Under the pieces are notes generated by a model. That model searched no databases, had not been told where the DNA came from, and saw only the letters and a program-made list of their open reading frames with translations. From assembly GCF_001647085.1 (NCBI RefSeq), contig NZ_CP015520.1, positions 1,322,219 to 1,386,218 on the forward strand: a DNA stretch of 64,000 nucleotides, written 5' to 3'. Each line of letters opens with the position of its first letter. The first letter of the stretch is position 1. The translations under genes and the position numbers were made by a program. This DNA comes from Thermococcus piezophilus. GTDB lineage: Archaea > Methanobacteriota_B > Thermococci > Thermococcales > Thermococcaceae. This document shows, piece after piece, positions 48,222 through 55,732 of this stretch.

Positions 48222-49040
48222 TCAGTCCCGTATGAACTCCAAGCCGAGCTCCTCAGCTAGAGTTTTCGCCGTCTGTCTTGTCTCACCCTTACTGCCCTTC
48301 CAATCGACGTATATGGCGTCCACCCCACAGTCCGTTCTCTCAATGGCCTTGAGGAGGAGTTCCTTCTTGAGAGGGTGGGTGTACTTCGGGGCTATGTGAC
48401 CGAAAGCCAGGTCCGTTTCGAGTGCTCTCTTCGTCTGCTTCGGCGCGTAGTGGCCTCCTCCGATTCCAATGGCAACTGGGAATTTTGAGTTCTCGTAGTT
48501 CTCCAGCACGGATATTATTGTCTCCGCCGATATCTCCCCCGCCCTGTCGTTCACCCACTCCTCCTCGCTCGAGCCTATTTCGATGAACAGACTCGGGACG
48601 TTCAGCTCGCTCGGGCCGTGGTGGGTCGCCTCGTAGCAGACGGTCCAGTCTAAATCGTTGAGTTCGTTCATCGTGAGGAGTGCAAGCTTCATTGCGTTCG
48701 GCTGTGCTATAGCTAGGCTCTCGTCCTTTCCGCCGTACATTGCGTTGCCCCAGTTACCGGTCACGTGAGTGGTGAGTGCAGGTAGCTTCTGCTTGCTGGC
48801 GTGTCTCGAGGCAAAGACGATTATCTCGGGCGTGGAGCCTAGTTGCTCCTCTATTGTTCCATCAAGGTTGTCGTAGTAGATCATCTCGTTGTTGGTCGTC
48901 AGGATTAGTATATCGCCCTTTGAGTAGACTGGATTTCCGTCGAAGCTTTTCTCCGTTTCTTTGAAGCCGAAGTTCTCCACCAGTTTTTCCATTATATTCA
49001 TGGAAGCTAGGTCTATCTTCGTCGTCATTATGACCTTCAT
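48222..49040 (-). CDS. dtdA: D-aminoacyl-tRNA deacylase (archaeal/plant GEK1 type)
   Basis: A 272-residue proofreading enzyme that frees tRNAs from D-amino acids, the type shared by archaea and plants. Motifs include [20 protein letters not shown] and [20 protein letters not shown], then [18 protein letters not shown]. It stands alone between ftsZ and the TRAP transporter promoter. Zinc-dependent activity is established for the family. Confidence 0.94.
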   Translation of the reverse strand: MKVIMTTKIDLASMNIMEKLVENFGFKETEKSFDGNPVYSKGDILILTTNNEMIYYDNLDGTIEEQLGSTPEIIVFASRHASKQKLPALTTHVTGNWGNAMYGGKDESLAIAQPNAMKLALLTMNELNDLDWTVCYEATHHGPSELNVPSLFIEIGSSEEEWVNDRAGEISAETIISVLENYENSKFPVAIGIGGGHYAPKQTKRALETDLAFGHIAPKYTHPLKKELLLKAIERTDCGVDAIYVDWKGSKGETRQTAKTLAEELGLEFIRD

Positions 49041-49180
49041 TTTTCAACCCCCTTGATGCTTGGCTTTGGAATTAAAAGGTTTTGTCCAGGTTTGAACTTC
49101 TACTTTTGTCCACTAGATTTCGATGGTGCTGTGTTCTATTCTCCAATCTCACATAAAGATTTACGAAAAAGTAACACAAA

Positions 49181-49190
49181 CTATATAACC
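49181..49190 (+). promoter_or_regulatory. TATA box of the TAXI-TRAP operon
   Basis: CTATATAACC, about 28 bases before the expected transcription start near 49210, preceded by an A-rich BRE-like stretch (GTAACACAAA). Confidence 0.6.
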
Positions 49191-49212
49191 GCAAATGTAC
49201 TTCAATATCCTA

Positions 49213-49233
49213 ATATGGTCGTTCAGACCATAT
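49213..49233. promoter_or_regulatory. Palindromic operator candidate
   Basis: ATATGGTC, 5-base spacer GTTCA, GACCATAT: a perfect 8-bp inverted repeat over the expected transcription start of the TAXI-TRAP operon. A dimeric repressor bound here would block the polymerase. Confidence 0.6.
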
Positions 49234-49264
49234 ACTCACAATTAGGTTTGGAGGCGTGAAAGGC

Positions 49265-50272
49265 ATGAAAAGGTTTATATCGATTGGCCTTGTGGTCGTT
49301 TTGCTTTTTGCAGTGGTTATGGCGGGCTGTATCAGCAGCACTGAAACCGGAACATACTCCATAACTATATACACTGGTTCAACCTCCGGTGTTTACTATC
49401 CGCTCGGCTCAACCTACGCCAATATCCTCCAGAAGTATGGCAAGGATGAAACTGGAATCAAAATTGACGCGAAGGCCGTTACCAGCGGTGCGAGTGTCTC
49501 CAACGCCCAGGCCATCGGTGACGGAAGGGCTCAGGCTGCCATCATGCAGAACGATGTCGCTTACTATGCCTACAATGGAGTTATACTCGACGCGTTCAAG
49601 GACAACGCCGTTAAGAATCTTCGTGGAATAGCCGCCCTCTATCCCGAAACCATCCAGTTCGTCGTTAAAGCCGACAGTGACATAAAGACCCTCCAGGATC
49701 TCACCGGTAAGAAGGTCGCGGTCGGTGCCGCCGGAAGCGGAACGGCCGTTGCCGCCCAGCAGATACTCGAAGCTGCTGGAGTTTGGGACCAGGTGGATAA
49801 GGTCTACCTCTCTTTCACCGAAGCAACCCAGCAGCTCAAGCTCGGCCAGATAGATGCTGCAGTCATAGTTTCAGGTGCTCCGACTCCTGCCGTTGACCAG
49901 ATAGCCGTCCAGACTCCAGTAAGGATTCTCCCGATTGGAGAGGACATCCTCCAGAAGCTCCATGACAAGGGCTACATATTCTACGTCAGCCAGACCCTCC
50001 CGAAGGACACATACAACGGAATGACCCAAGACACCCCGACCCTTGCCGTTAAGGCCATCCTAGTCGTCAGCGCCGACGTTCCTGACGAAGTCGTCTACGC
50101 CATGACCAAGCTCCTCTTCCTGCACGTTGACGAGCTCAGGCAGGTTCACGCCAAGGCCCATTACATAAGCCTTGACACCGCCCTCGACGGTATGAGCATC
50201 CCGCTCCACCCAGGGGCCATCAAGTACTACGAGGAGCAGGGCAAGACCATCCCCGACAACCTGAAACCATGA
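49265..50272 (+). CDS. TAXI-family TRAP transporter solute-binding lipoprotein
   Basis: Extracytoplasmic receptor of 335 residues. The signal MKRFISIGLVVVLLFAVVMA ends in a lipobox with the acceptor cysteine in AGCISS, so it is lipid-anchored on the outer face. The TAXI fold starts TIYTGSTSGVYYPLGSTYAN and includes VSNAQAIGDGRAQAAIMQND. It captures a solute, often glutamate or another organic acid in this family, for the fused permease two genes downstream. A start at GTG 49256 is less likely than ATG 49265. Confidence 0.92.
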   Translation: MKRFISIGLVVVLLFAVVMAGCISSTETGTYSITIYTGSTSGVYYPLGSTYANILQKYGKDETGIKIDAKAVTSGASVSNAQAIGDGRAQAAIMQNDVAYYAYNGVILDAFKDNAVKNLRGIAALYPETIQFVVKADSDIKTLQDLTGKKVAVGAAGSGTAVAAQQILEAAGVWDQVDKVYLSFTEATQQLKLGQIDAAVIVSGAPTPAVDQIAVQTPVRILPIGEDILQKLHDKGYIFYVSQTLPKDTYNGMTQDTPTLAVKAILVVSADVPDEVVYAMTKLLFLHVDELRQVHAKAHYISLDTALDGMSIPLHPGAIKYYEEQGKTIPDNLKP

Positions 50273-50282
50273 GGGGGTATCT

Positions 50283-50732
50283 TTGAGCCGCAGAACCCTT
50301 TCCTTTTTTGTTATCGCTATGTTCATCATTCTGTTCCTTCCGGTAAAGGCCGTTGAGATAAGTTTTGATGGTGGTGTCCACTTTTATCCCCCCGGTTCAA
50401 CGATTGAGATAACCTACATTCACAGCGTTGAACGTAGCACTGTTGTGGAGGTGCTCGTGGCAAACACGAGCGGGTTTTACGCCGTCGAAATGAAGTGGAA
50501 AGACTTCGGAGCAGGTCTCCCCGAGGACATTCAAGGAACTGTGGGGGACTATTACGTTAAGCACGTCAGCGATTACCTAGGAGAGGACTTCAGCTACTGG
50601 TTCATCCCGCTGAACCATGTGAACATAACCGTAAACGGGTCCCCCGTTCTCAACAGCCCTGAAAAGGCACTGTTGGTTAATTTTAGGATTAAGCGAGTTC
50701 CCCTGATTCTGACTCTAATAGGGAGGTGGTGA
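50283..50732 (+). CDS. DUF1850 TRAP-associated protein
   Basis: A 149-residue secreted or anchored protein with an N-terminal hydrophobic segment (LSFFVIAMFIILFLPVKAVE) and the DUF1850 motif FYPPGSTIEITYIHSVERST. Proteins of this family are encoded between TAXI receptors and fused TRAP permeases and are thought to be an accessory subunit. The start is TTG 50283, 4 bases after GAGGGGGT; no ATG lies closer than residue 13. Confidence 0.82.
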   Translation: MSRRTLSFFVIAMFIILFLPVKAVEISFDGGVHFYPPGSTIEITYIHSVERSTVVEVLVANTSGFYAVEMKWKDFGAGLPEDIQGTVGDYYVKHVSDYLGEDFSYWFIPLNHVNITVNGSPVLNSPEKALLVNFRIKRVPLILTLIGRW

Positions 50733-50734
50733 AG

Positions 50735-53059
50735 ATGGGAGAAGGTCTTCAAGGAATGGACAGGATGGAGTATGAGGAGGTAGTTATAGAACGGACGAGA
50801 ACCCTTCCGCCCAGGCTGGAGCTGGTCGTTAAGATTGCTGCGATACTTATAGGCCTTTACGAAATCCTGTTCATATTCAACTTCAACTACACACTCTACG
50901 ATCTCTTCTCCAGACTGGGCCTTAAGTTAGAATTCCTCAGGATTACCTTCCAGCCGAAGCAAGGGGAAGCATTTGTTCTGGCCATGCTCATGGCTATAAC
51001 CTTCTTGCTCTACCCGATTCGGAAGAAGGAGAAGTATTTCAAGAAGGTTTTTGCCTACGACTATGTCATGGGTACCGTTGGAGTAATCTCGATGATATAC
51101 CTGTTCGCGGTCTACCAGCGTTACATACTGATGTCGACCCTTAACGACACTGATGTCATCTTTGGACTCCTGGCCATAATAATGGTTATTGAGGCAACGA
51201 GACGCGTTCTCGGCTGGGTTCTGCCCCTGATAGTAACTCTTTTCCTCGTCTACGGGATCTACGCAATAAACTTCGACTGGGTGCGCTTTGTCCAGCAGCT
51301 TTACTTCGACGAGGGAATCTTCGGAATTCCGTTCTTCGTTATGACCATCTACGTCTTTGCCTTCATATTCTTTGGTGCGTTCCTGCTGAGGATAGGCGTC
51401 AGCGACTACATAACCGAGTTCATGATAAGCCTCTTCGGAAAGAGGCCAGGTGGTCCAGCCAAATCCGCAGTCATCTCAAGCGCCCTCATGGGAACTGTCA
51501 GCGGTTCTAGCGTCGCAAACGTCCTGACGACAGGAACGTTCACCATTCCGCTGATGAAGAAGGCGGGCTATCCACCTGAGATAGCTGGTGCCGTGGAGCC
51601 AGTGGCATCAACGGGCGGTCAGCTCATGCCTCCAATCATGGGAGCGGCGGCCTTCATCATGGCGGAGTTCCTCAACCTACCGTATAACAAGATCATCATA
51701 GCTGCCGTTTTGCCTGCCCTCGTTTACTACGGCGGTGTCTACCTCTTCATTGACCTTGAGACCAAGAGGCTTGGCCTTAAGGGCATGGCGACTAACCACT
51801 TCAAGACGATGACTTACTTCCTCAGGAAGCTCTACATTCTTCTGCCAATAATCGTCATCACGGTGGCACTTGTCTGGGGAATAGCGCCTCAAATAGCAGC
51901 TATATCATCCCTCGGCGTAGCTATATGGGTCGCGTGGATTTCGAGGGATGAGATTTACGGAAACGAGAAGCTCTACGTTGCCGTAGCCATCATTGCCACC
52001 CTGCTAATGTTCCTCGGCAAAGACATCGGTACACAGACCGCGATGATGCTATTGGCGATGTTCATTGTTCTCGTGGTTCTCGGCGTGATGAAGAAGGGCG
52101 TTGCCTTCAACGAGAAGTTTTACATAACCGCGATGTTCCTGCTTTTCATAGCCCTCGCCAAGTACCTTGGCATGACCAAAGAGCAGATAGTCCTCATGAC
52201 GGGCGTCTTCGGAATAGTCTTCTCAATCCTTGTCGGCTACCGCTCATCCCACGACAGTGGCAGGATGATGTACCGCGCCACTTACGAGGCCATGATAGAC
52301 GCAGGAAAAACTAGCGTCAGCGTTATGCTAGCCGCCGCCAGCGCTGGCCTCATCCAGGGCGTTCTTACCATGACCGGCGAGCTCACCAACATAGGCTACC
52401 GCCTCATATCCCTCACGGGAGGACACCTCTGGCTGCTCCTCATGTTGACCATGGTGTTCAGCCTCATCCTCGGTATGGGCGTCCCGACGACGGCAAACTA
52501 TATCATAACCTCTCTCGTTGCTGCACCTGCAATATACATGCTCGTCAGGAGCATAGAGCCCTACAACCAGCCGGTTCCAGGCTACACAGTGCTCATAGCA
52601 ATGCTCTCGGCCCACTTCTTCGTGTTCTATTTCGGAATCTTGGCGGACGTTACCCCACCAGTGGCGCTTGCGAGCTACGCTGGTTCTGCAATAGCTGGCG
52701 GGGACTTTTGGAAGACGGCGATGAACGCGGTGAAGTACGCTTTGGCGGGTTACATAGGGCCGTACATATACTTCACTCACCCAGAGATGTTTCTCATAAC
52801 CGTGGCCGAGTGGAATCTCATGATGGTGCTCAGAGTAGCATATTATCTGGCGGCGACCCTGTTCGTGATGTACCTGCTGGCGATAGCCTTAACGGGGTTC
52901 TACAGCACCAACCTGAAGAAGTGGATCAGGGCTGTCTTTGGGGTCATTGGGCTGGCGGGAGTAACGCTAAACCCCATAGTCATCGGGGCCGGTGTGGTGG
53001 CTTGGCTCGGCCTGAAGCTTTATGGAAAAAAGCACTGTCCGGGGCCTGAGCCCCTTTAG
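50735..53059 (+). CDS. Fused TRAP transporter permease (DctQM type)
   Basis: Large membrane protein of 774 residues joining the small four-helix Q part and the twelve-helix M part, the usual partner of TAXI receptors. The transport core shows GTVSGSSVANVLTTGTFTIP near residue 255 and the pseudo-repeat GMGVPTTANYIITSLVAAPA near residue 580. Transport is sodium-driven, not ATP-driven. GGGAGGTGGT precedes ATG 50735, which is 2 bases after the DUF1850 stop. Confidence 0.93.
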   Translation: MGEGLQGMDRMEYEEVVIERTRTLPPRLELVVKIAAILIGLYEILFIFNFNYTLYDLFSRLGLKLEFLRITFQPKQGEAFVLAMLMAITFLLYPIRKKEKYFKKVFAYDYVMGTVGVISMIYLFAVYQRYILMSTLNDTDVIFGLLAIIMVIEATRRVLGWVLPLIVTLFLVYGIYAINFDWVRFVQQLYFDEGIFGIPFFVMTIYVFAFIFFGAFLLRIGVSDYITEFMISLFGKRPGGPAKSAVISSALMGTVSGSSVANVLTTGTFTIPLMKKAGYPPEIAGAVEPVASTGGQLMPPIMGAAAFIMAEFLNLPYNKIIIAAVLPALVYYGGVYLFIDLETKRLGLKGMATNHFKTMTYFLRKLYILLPIIVITVALVWGIAPQIAAISSLGVAIWVAWISRDEIYGNEKLYVAVAIIATLLMFLGKDIGTQTAMMLLAMFIVLVVLGVMKKGVAFNEKFYITAMFLLFIALAKYLGMTKEQIVLMTGVFGIVFSILVGYRSSHDSGRMMYRATYEAMIDAGKTSVSVMLAAASAGLIQGVLTMTGELTNIGYRLISLTGGHLWLLLMLTMVFSLILGMGVPTTANYIITSLVAAPAIYMLVRSIEPYNQPVPGYTVLIAMLSAHFFVFYFGILADVTPPVALASYAGSAIAGGDFWKTAMNAVKYALAGYIGPYIYFTHPEMFLITVAEWNLMMVLRVAYYLAATLFVMYLLAIALTGFYSTNLKKWIRAVFGVIGLAGVTLNPIVIGAGVVAWLGLKLYGKKHCPGPEPL

Positions 53060-53226
53060 TTGTCTATCCTTTCGCTCATAGTTTTTATTATTTCTTCCGA
53101 AGTTCTTGTAACTTGGTTGCTGGCGTTACTGGCAGTTCTCTGGAGCGTTCTGATGGTAAATAAGACTACAGCCAAGGCCATTGCCATCATCATTAGGTAT
53201 TCTATTGCGGCCTGGGCTCGCCTCAT
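53056..53226 (-). CDS. Type IV pilin-like protein (class III signal peptide)
   Basis: A 56-residue protein starting MRRAQAAIEYLMMMAMALAV. The basic pair followed by A-Q-A-A-I-E-Y is the archaeal prepilin signature cut by EppA/PibD-type peptidases just before the Gln. The hydrophobic helix is followed by a short polar tail (TASNASNQVTRTSEEIIKTM), too small for a major pilin domain, so it may be a minor pilin or a stalk component. AGGAGGT precedes ATG 53226. It overlaps the end of the TRAP permease by 4 bases, convergently. Confidence 0.82.
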   Translation of the reverse strand: MRRAQAAIEYLMMMAMALAVVLFTIRTLQRTASNASNQVTRTSEEIIKTMSERIDN

Positions 53227-53334
53227 ACGACTTACCTCCTGCCACTTCCAATACATATTAAGTAACTTAAGGTTAATAAATTTTTGACCAAGATCATTTA
53301 GATGATAGAGAAGTTAAAGACAAATGTGTGGACG

Positions 53335-54543
53335 TTAATACAGCATGACCTCGAAGCCAAGTTCGCTGAGCAGATCTGCCAGCTCCTCACTGTCCACGTA
53401 AACGAGGAGATGGTGGTTTCCGAGTGTGCCGTCTATGAAGTCCCTTGCCTCTTCGATGCGGAGCTTCATCTGGGTCCGGCAGCGATGCTCGCTGCGCTCC
53501 CTACCAATGACTTCGACACTGGCCACTACCGCTTTTCTGCCCCTTATCTTGATGAGTGAAGCCTTCCCCTTGGGGAGTTCGACCTCAACGCCAACTCCCA
53601 GTCCACTCTCGAAGTGCGACCTTATGATGTATCCTCCTATGAGCGGGGCGGTACAGTGGGCAAGGATGATGTAATCGTCGCCGTAATCTGCTATGTTGCC
53701 CATGAAGGCTGGCTTGTTGAAGAAGCGCCTCACTATTGCCATTCCGAGGAGCGCGTTCAGCTCTCCCTCGCATGCAGCAGGGATTCCCTCGGCATTGAAC
53801 ATCGCAAGGGCAAGGCAGGGTGTGGCCTTTATCTTCATTATGATGTCGAAGCAGCCTATTGTGAAACCGTCCAAGTGATAGTCCTCGAGGATGCGCTTGA
53901 TGGCGATGTAAATCCTTCCAGCCTTGACGAGGTCCTCTCTCTGGGGCTCTTTTATTTCCCTCGCCTTAGCGACTATTTCCTCGACGGCCTTCCAGCCCTC
54001 GGCGTCGGTTGTTGCTTCGTAGTATTCGTAGAACTTCTTGAGGCTTATGCTCATGTAGGGAAGCTCGAACTTCTCGTTTATGAGCCACGGTGAGATCCTA
54101 CCAATGATGCCGAGACGCATCTTGAGGAACTTGTCCAGGGTCTCGCCCATGTCCTCGTAGCCGAGGAGGGTCGCTTTGAGTTCGTTGAAGTCTTTAACCA
54201 GGGTCGAGGGAACGAGCCTGTTCCTGAAGTACTCTCTTAGCTCTATTCCTGCCGCTATTGAGTTGTTAAAAGTATCGCCGTAGATGATTGTCGGCCTTCT
54301 ATATACCTCGAACTCCTTCAGGGCGTTTTCTGTTCCACCGGTGAGCGGGTAGAGGACGATGGCATCAACCTCGTTGAAGTCTACTTCCCCCTTGGCTTCC
54401 CTGAACTCCCTCCTGCTCGAAACGAAGAAACCCCCAACGACGTCGAACTCCTTTGCTAGCTTGGTTATGAACTTCGATGCCTTTTTCTCAAAATTCCTTG
54501 GATTGGCCAGCTCGCTGATCCCAAAAACAACCCCGACCTTCAT
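53335..54543 (-). CDS. L-fucose/L-arabinose isomerase-like protein
   Basis: Protein of 402 residues related to the sugar isomerase fold, with an N-terminal alpha/beta domain (VDAIVLYPLTGGTENALKEF) and a C-terminal stretch where the family's metal ligands lie (AACEGELNALLGMAIVRRFF, then HFESGLGVGVEVELP). Similar genes in Thermococcales are uncharacterised, and true fucose metabolism is not obvious nearby. The ATG at 54543 is supported by a TTAGGTGAAAGC site. Confidence 0.8.
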   Translation of the reverse strand: MKVGVVFGISELANPRNFEKKASKFITKLAKEFDVVGGFFVSSRREFREAKGEVDFNEVDAIVLYPLTGGTENALKEFEVYRRPTIIYGDTFNNSIAAGIELREYFRNRLVPSTLVKDFNELKATLLGYEDMGETLDKFLKMRLGIIGRISPWLINEKFELPYMSISLKKFYEYYEATTDAEGWKAVEEIVAKAREIKEPQREDLVKAGRIYIAIKRILEDYHLDGFTIGCFDIIMKIKATPCLALAMFNAEGIPAACEGELNALLGMAIVRRFFNKPAFMGNIADYGDDYIILAHCTAPLIGGYIIRSHFESGLGVGVEVELPKGKASLIKIRGRKAVVASVEVIGRERSEHRCRTQMKLRIEEARDFIDGTLGNHHLLVYVDSEELADLLSELGFEVMLY

Positions 54544-54596
54544 GCTTTCACCTAAGGTGTTTTAAACCTCGGTGATTAAATAAGCTTGTGGTCGCG

Positions 54597-55196
54597 ATGA
54601 GATTCGTGCTCGATACGAGCATCTTCGTCAATCCTGAGATAAGGCGCAAGTTCGGGGACAACCCAACCGAGGCTATGAGGACTTTCCTTGACTATGCCGA
54701 GAGGCTCTTCGGCAGGGTGGAGTTCTACATGCCCCCTGGAATCTACCGCGAGGTTATGCACTTTGTTGATGAGGAAGAGCTTTTGCCTGAAATTGAGCTT
54801 TACATCATAAAGAAGCCGCCCAACGTGCACGACATCAAAATCCCCGCCTTCGTCGTTTACGAGCTGATTGATGATATAAGGAGAAGAATAGACAAAGGCC
54901 TCCGCGTTGCGGAGAAGGCCGTCCGCGAGAGCGTCATAGAGACCGATAACGTGGACAGAATAATCCAGAAGCTGAGGCGGAACTACCGCAAAGCTCTTCG
55001 TGAGGGCATAGTGGACAGTAAGGAGGACTTTGAGCTGATTCTCCTTGCAAAAGAGCTCGATGCAACGATAGTATCAGCCGACGTTGGAATATTAACGTGG
55101 GCCCAGAAGATGGGCATAAAGTGGATAGATGCTGCTAACTTCAGGGAGGTCCTGGAAGGCCTCGTGGCGAAGCTGGGTGAAGAGAAAAATTTATAA
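54597..55196 (+). CDS. HARP-type protein-only RNase P (RNA ligase partner family)
   Basis: PIN-domain metallonuclease of 199 residues (MRFVLDTSIFVNPEIRRKFG). Acidic residues of the PIN site occur in VLDTSIF, KEDFELI and SADVGILTWAQKMG. The middle helical spike (KAVRESVIETDNVDRIIQKL) is typical of homologues of Aquifex Aq_880, which were shown to process tRNA 5' ends without RNA. Earlier databases call this family RNA ligase partner protein (UPF0278). It lies 26 bases upstream of tRNA-Thr and tRNA-Pro. Archaea also carry the RNA-based RNase P, so its role here may be secondary. Confidence 0.85.
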   Translation: MRFVLDTSIFVNPEIRRKFGDNPTEAMRTFLDYAERLFGRVEFYMPPGIYREVMHFVDEEELLPEIELYIIKKPPNVHDIKIPAFVVYELIDDIRRRIDKGLRVAEKAVRESVIETDNVDRIIQKLRRNYRKALREGIVDSKEDFELILLAKELDATIVSADVGILTWAQKMGIKWIDAANFREVLEGLVAKLGEEKNL

Positions 55197-55199
55197 AGG
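55190..55199 (+). promoter_or_regulatory. TATA box of the tRNA-Thr/Pro transcript
   Basis: TTTATAAAGG overlaps the last codons of the HARP gene and lies about 28 bases before the mature tRNA-Thr 5' end. Confidence 0.7.
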
Positions 55200-55222
55200 C
55201 TCCCTTGCATCGTATCATCGGT

Positions 55223-55299
55223 GCCCCGGTGGCTCAGCCTGGTGGAGCGGCCGCTTGGTAAGCGGCAGGTCGCGGGTTCAAACCCCGCCCGGGGCTCCA
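55223..55299 (+). tRNA. tRNA-Thr (GGU)
   Basis: Cloverleaf with acceptor GCCCCGG/CCGGGGC, encoded CCA and T arm GCGGGTTCAAACCCCGC. The anticodon loop TTGGTAA gives GGU. It lies 26 bases before tRNA-Pro and probably shares its transcript. Confidence 0.95.
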
Positions 55300-55325
55300 A
55301 ACTTCTTGGAACCTATTCTGGGCAG

Positions 55326-55403
55326 GGGGCCGTGGGGTAGCTTGGTCTATCCTGCGGGCTTTGGGAGCCCGTGACCCGGGTTCAAATCCCGGCGGCCCCA
55401 CCA
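55326..55403 (+). tRNA. tRNA-Pro (UGG)
   Basis: Cloverleaf with acceptor GGGGCCG/CGGCCCC, discriminator A, encoded CCA and T arm CCCGGGTTCAAATCCCGG. The anticodon loop TTTGGGA gives UGG. A hairpin-ended repeat element begins 5 bases after its CCA. Confidence 0.95.
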
Positions 55404-55408
55404 GAAAA

Positions 55409-55683
55409 CAAACTTTTGTCAAGCAAAAGTTTGATCAAAGTTCGTATGCCCTTTTGAACTTCCAGTTCTTTAAGTGGTTTCTACGAGTAAAAGACTATTT
55501 TATAGTGTTTCACTTCAACACGACTCCCTTTGGGCGTTAAAAGGAAAAAAATTGAACTCAAATTGTGGTGCTAAGTTCGGGGCGAATTCCTAACTAAGAA
55601 AGCACCTTCATGAGGAATGCACTCCAAAACTGGCCATTTTCACGGTATCTTACTTTGGTCAAGCTTTGCACTAGCAAAGGTTG
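55409..55683. repeat. Hairpin-ended repeat element, copy B
   Basis: A 275-bp stretch like copy A at 9761. The tRNA-side hairpin is CAAACTTTTG, 5-base loop, CAAAAGTTTG (perfect, 55409-55433), then ATCAAAGTTCGTATGCCCTT, which matches the same position in copy A. The far hairpin is CAAGCTTTGC, ACTA, GCAAAGGTTG (55660-55683, one mismatch), again followed inward by a GACCA/GATCA-like sequence. The interior has no open frame and, beyond the first 25 bases, little resemblance to copy A. Length, ends and position after a tRNA are shared. Confidence 0.6.
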
Positions 55684-55732
55684 CTATGTAATGTTTTTAT
55701 ACTGCTCCTGCCTAGGCCTTTAAGGTGTCGCC

